Shown here one piece after another: positions 59,771-64,000 of a stretch of DNA of 64,000 nt (its first letter is position 1; each line of letters starts with the position of its first letter). Position numbers and translations under genes: made by a program. Below the pieces are notes generated by a model. The model was not told the origin of the DNA. It worked only from the letters and a program-made list of their open reading frames with translations, and ran no database searches. Source of the stretch: Siderastrea siderea (Eukaryota > Cnidaria > Anthozoa > Scleractinia > Rhizangiidae); the NCBI GenBank assembly GCA_964030785.1, contig OZ034968.1, forward strand, positions 25,051,686 through 25,115,685. The letters run 5' to 3'.

Positions 59771-59886
59771 CTTGAATTTTTATGGTTTGTTTTGAAACGC
59801 GATACTCGAATCACATCCTGCATTCTCATTGGTTGAAACGCGAGCCACGCCTGCCCTTAAATATAGGGATAATCCGGACTGGTAAA

Positions 59887-60750
59887 CATAGCCTTAGTTG
59901 TGACTGTTTCAGTCATCCTCTTACATTTTGGAACATGCAAGAATACAGTCTTTTGTAAGTTGCGGTGAACTGTGGTACGAATCAGGCTTTGTGTCACAGG
60001 GTGTGACATCATTAAGCACTGAGAAATGCAATTCTCGTTTTTCAGCCCACTGTTTTTTTTCAAAATCCCATTTCCCAACCCTTTCCCATTCCCAGTAGTC
60101 TTATTATTATTTCCCAGTGGGCTTGGCAAAGAAGGGTAGGATTAGAGAAGGAAGTAGGAAGTACTCGGTAGCACCCCCGTCCCCAAACGTACATCATGGG
60201 TAGGTCTAAAATAGAAATTAGAAACGTTGTGGTTTTGGAGGGAGGAAGAAACAATCTGGAGGAAAATTAAACAGTGGAGCAGGGAGAGAGATTCAACAAC
60301 AAAATCAATCTCCCGAGGACAAAATCCCGAACACATCTGTAGGAGGCAAGAGATCTCATCACCGATTATGTTCAGCCTGCTTATTGGAATGGTTATTAAA
60401 TGTGGTACCTTAATGGGGATAGAGCTTGGAGAACGTGTCATAAAAGTTTGAGAAGATTTAGTAGCCTACACGCCCCCTATGAGGCTTTTACTACCCTAAT
60501 ATTATTTTTCATTGAACCTGTATAGAAACAAAACGTTTTGCTGCATAAGAAAACAGAAATCTTTTTATTAAACTAAACGACTTACAAAAGATGACTTTTT
60601 CTAGAAGTTTACAAAATACTAAACGATCTCGAAATAAAAACCTGATGAGCAAACATTAAGTGTCACCACTTTTATCTTTACCTTGTATTACTTTGATCAA
60701 AAACTGCAAGTTCCATTTGTTACTGTTTAAAGTGGTGAAGAAACATCGCC
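59887..60750. other. 3' flank of the LU-domain gene
   Basis: No coding feature is supported. It contains the dispersed repeat at 59960-60120. On the minus strand, likely polyadenylation signals (AATAAA-like, from TTTATT) occur near 60560-60640. Confidence 0.4.
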
Positions 60751-62370
60751 TCAAAATGCAAAGACCACAAAAGGGCATGCGGTGATGACGACGGCGCTGA
60801 TCATTGGTACTGCGGCAGCATTGCAGAGGTCACCAGTGCAACAGTCGATTTTACACTCTTTTTCCTTACAGAAGTCGGTCTTTGGGAAAGCATCGCAATC
60901 CGCTGCAGATACACAGCCTTTCTCGTAGCCTTTAACTGAAACTCCGTCTTCCTTACCGCTTACAAACGCCTTAGAACAGCGGTTCTCGTCAGCAGAGCAA
61001 TTTACCTCTTTCTTAACGCTCGCACAGTCATCCCAGCTTTTGGTGCTCACGCAGCGATAACACTTCAAGCCATCATATCCTACAAAAGAATGCACATTGA
61101 AAACTCATTGAAAACTTGGTGAATGAATGACTAAATTAAGTCAGTATAAACCGTTGAAATACTGGCTAGACTAATTCCATAAAATTGCTCATAACATGCA
61201 TGCAATGACTCAGAAATGCGGAAGTTAGCCGAGGTTGAAGTTGTTGACTGCAAAATACATAACCATCCCTTTTCACTGAAATCCATAGACGAGCCGAGTC
61301 TATCCATGGTAATTTTTCGTTCAAAAAATAACTTGAGGGTTAGCGGGTTGTCAATTAAACTGCTGTTTATTTCAGCGCAAATATGGCTGTGAAACATTTC
61401 CCATTCAACACTCTTCGGTCGGGTTTGCATCTACTGAAATCAGTTGTAAATTTCTTACCTTTATTGAAACGTTTTGTTTCGATTTGTTTGCTCGTTCAGC
61501 TAGCAGCTAAATGCGAGACTATAAAAAAATATTTGTATGACAAATTGGCCCATTTTAAATCTAACGAAGTTGACGAAAATTAACAGGCTTTCGGCATCTC
61601 CTGTGAACAGAGGACGCGTTCATTTAACTGTTTGTGCTAACAAATGTCTTGTTCAAGTGCGGAAAGTATGCACTATTCCGCTTTCGGCCCAACTTAGAAA
61701 ACACCAAAATGTTTTGTCAGATATACCAGATACAAACTGTAACACACGACAAATCTGTTAATGGAAGCTCTTAGTCGTTTACTGGCTTCTAAGTATAAAA
61801 ATGCGCACAGAAAACCCTGTGTACACCAACAAGGCGTTGTTTTGGGACAGATTATAAGCTATATGGGCGCTGGCTGACTTACTTTAACCGGAAACTTGGT
61901 GGCATTCTTATCTGTTCTTAGTGCACATGGTAATAATTTCAGCAACAGTTTTTTCTCTCTCACTACCAAGTCCGCTTGGCTTGTTAAAACGCGAGCCTGA
62001 ATTCACATAACAAATTCTTTCTTCATGATATCACAATCGATCAAGCTCTGTGAAACTGCATCACTTAGCTTTAGAATCGAACACTAAAACAATCTACGCT
62101 AATTCGTCTAACTGCACGCGAAAGCATAACAGTAAGCAATCAACAAATGTTATTGCTTTTAAACAAAACCAGCATGTCTTAACGCTGCTATTAACTAGCC
62201 ACTAATTGAAGTAACGCATCTCAGTATGTATATATAGTACATCATCGATCGTTGAATGGACATTTAGCTCGAAACTGAACAATGTAAAGCGAATCAATTT
62301 GTAAACAACAATGGTGGAACTTACCGACGGAGATGCACAGAAGAATAGCGAGAACAGCAAGCAACTTCAT
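60751..62370 (-). CDS. secreted, GPI-anchored Ly6/uPAR (LU, three-finger) domain protein
   Basis: Exon 1 (62370-62325) encodes the signal peptide MKLLAVLAILLCISV and ends in phase 1 at GTAAGT. Exon 2 (61079-60751) follows TTCTTTTGTAG and ends TGA; total 124 residues. The mature part opens GYDGLKCYRC, the usual LU start (L-x-C-Y-x-C). It has 12 cysteines (22, 25, 34, 43, 50, 71, 77, 86, 91, 95, 96, 101) and closes CCTGDLCN, the family signature C-C-x(4)-C-N. The last 22 residues are hydrophobic without a basic tail, as in GPI-attachment signals, with cleavage likely near N102. It would sit on the outer cell surface; ligand unknown. Two coding exons with a 1.2-kb intron. It appears intact, the best-supported host gene in the window. 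Confidence 0.85.
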
Positions 62371-64000
62371 CTTGACGAAATTAAAAGGCGCAATATCAAC
62401 TCAACTTCTATTTTCCGTTATCCCTCTGAACGCTAAAAACTGAGTTCAATTAGTTTCAGAAGCAGCCGAAGAAAGAACTCAGTCACTCGTCTCCTCAATT
62501 TCTATTGACAACGGACCAATGAAAAGAGGGAATTTGGTCTATGTCACAATTTTCACCAATCAGCCTCCAAGGGAGTTGCCTTGTTGTTTGGGTCAATGGT
62601 TCAGACTCTATTCCCCGAAAGAGAAAATTTTTTCTCGGAATTTTTCCATGAGACTGATCTTACAGCAAGTTTTAATGGAAAACAGCTCTGAATGACGCGC
62701 ATTAAACGCGACTCTACAGTCGAACGTGACAAGCTGACTTAACCTTCGTAAAAAGTACTCTCGGGTGATCAGTAATCCTACTATTTTCCTTGAATACAAA
62801 TCGGTTTCTTGGAATTATTGGGAAACAGATTTTCATTACTGCTTACTACAGCTCAATCTTCACAGCGATCAAACGACCGACACGTGCGTAATATCCTCCA
62901 TCATTTTGCAAAGAAAAATGAAAACAAATGAAACTTCACTTTAACCGCGAAACCTAACGCAGTTTCTGAAAACTTAAGCTTTTTACGTTTAGTATGCGTT
63001 CAAATGAAGTGACTCTCATCCACATGTTTTATCGACGCGAAAATCGGTTTGTGGGGACATTTTCTGCATCGCTTCCAAACAAACTTCACGCCGTTATAAA
63101 TGTTTGAACTGATTCCAACTTCGAGGCTCTGGAAAACCGGAAGTGACGTATGTTTGTTCGTTTGGCCGCTGTGAAAGCTGACTCACTGTCTGCACTTGTT
63201 TGTGTCAAGCTTGTCAAGCCAACTTGAAAAGTACCTTCGGTCGACGCGGCCCCTATTTTAACCATTATTGATTAATGGTGCAAAAATATGACAGAAAAAG
63301 TCGTGTTCGGCGTACAAAATCAAACAGGCTCTCTAGTACACAACTGTAGACCGGAGAATTTACCGTTGGAAGAATGCTGCTAGCGAGAAGTTGCGTAGCT
63401 ACAAAGAATAAGAGGAAAGCGTCACCTATGTCTAATACAGCAGAAAGGCAGGGTTACGGGCGTTTGCATTAATGCTCTGAAAACAAGAATGAAATGACAA
63501 AATTCCTAGAAACGATGCATTTATGTGAAAATGTTTCTTGAAATTTTTAAATTAGACAACGTGAATGCTAAGCAGTGTCTGAAAGGCTAATGACGTAATT
63601 CAGCAGGCGAGTGTTTTCTCGGAAAAAAACAAATTTCCGAGAATAAAAGCTTTCTTCTTAGAATTTTGGATCACTGCTGCTTATGTAATGTCTAGAAATT
63701 TTTGTAAAAAAGGAACGTTGTACTTCCTGGATCAACAGGGGCATCATATAGCCGAATAATCGGCACGTCATATCATGCTAACTTTATAAGCTGAGGGCCA
63801 TCATCAGACGGGCCCAGGCACAAGGGATTTTTTTGTAGGAGGGGCTCTCACAGTCATAATGCTCTATAGGAAAAGTTACAGAGGGGGCGTATGTTTTAAT
63901 TGCTTTTTTATTCTGTGGATCGGAGAGGCTTCATTTAGTTACTGCAGTTTGATAGCTTGTTTTAAATCTTTCATCCCTATCTTGTAACTCAGCCACTTGA
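62371..64000. other. upstream flank of the LU-domain gene; otherwise gene-free
   Basis: The promoter of the LU-domain gene should lie just right of 62370. An ATTGG/CCAAT motif on either strand near 62510-62565 is the only recognisable element. No further coding exon or RNA gene is seen to the window end. Confidence 0.45.

Larger units (their letters stand above)
43221..59881 (+). mobile_element. 16,661-bp DNA transposon with RAG1-N-like, MADS-like and accessory genes
   Basis: The left end is CAGTCCGGATTATCCCTATA and the right end is its inverted match (TATAGGGATAATCCGGACTG). The element is flanked by the perfect 5-bp duplication GTAAA (43216-43220 and 59882-59886). The similarity of the two ends runs through TTTAAGG, then diverges. 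Cargo in order: a plus-strand transposase-like gene (43786-54738), a minus-strand MADS-like gene (56294-57119), a divergent plus-strand gene (57364-58293) and a decayed minus-strand frame (59451-59770). The copy at 27226-30178 shows that these termini are mobilised. A 5-bp duplication is typical of RAG/Transib-type transposition, but these termini do not begin CAC. Confidence 0.85.

Overview
The window is animal nuclear DNA, most likely from a cnidarian and probably an anthozoan such as a stony coral. The signs are AT-rich DNA, short exons with GT..AG introns, a Ly6/uPAR-type secreted protein gene, tRNA-derived SINEs, and a very high load of DNA transposons. The species call is inference. Almost nothing here looks prokaryotic, and most long open frames belong to mobile elements.

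Host layer. Small secreted-protein genes lie on the minus strand. Each starts with a 46-nt first coding exon made of Met, Lys and a hydrophobic signal peptide, and each ends in phase 1 at a GTAAGT donor. Such exons lie at 129-174, 3979-4024, 41564-41609 and 62325-62370. The last belongs to a complete two-exon, GPI-anchored LU-domain gene (60751-62370). The first 10 kb is a decayed tandem array of related units with shared 5' flanks, shared 3' flanks and TATA-like boxes. Two TTAA-flanked elements interrupt it (1655-3792 and 5408-6601).

Middle layer, 10.7-31 kb. It holds an inverted pair of tRNA-headed SINEs, a minus-strand Ty3/gypsy remnant, an A-rich minisatellite, a 5'-truncated L1/Tx1-type LINE, a 367-bp tandem duplication, and a nested stack of inverted-repeat elements. 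One of these is a TA-flanked element (25773-30933), which carries a 2953-bp element (27226-30178) with its own GTTTA duplication.

Two large DNA transposons dominate the right side. The first (31221-38380) has arms of about 0.9 kb, an 8-bp ATTTCAGA duplication, and a frameshifted zinc-finger DDE-type transposase. The second (43221-59881, 16,661 bp) has termini beginning CAGTCCGGATTATCCC and a perfect 5-bp GTAAA duplication. It carries a seven-coding-exon gene of about 1070 residues whose N-terminus resembles the RAG1 N-terminal zinc region and whose centre resembles DUF6589. It also carries a minus-strand gene with a MADS/SRF-like DNA-binding domain, a divergent third gene with one in-frame stop, and a decayed fourth frame at its right end. 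The 2953-bp element at 27226 is an inverted deletion derivative of the same family.

The most notable content is this 16.7-kb element: a RAG1-N-like and DUF6589-like protein, a MADS-like regulator and accessory genes in one mobile unit with RAG/Transib-like 5-bp target duplications. All exon joins were read by eye from splice consensus and reading-frame continuity; none was tested against transcripts.
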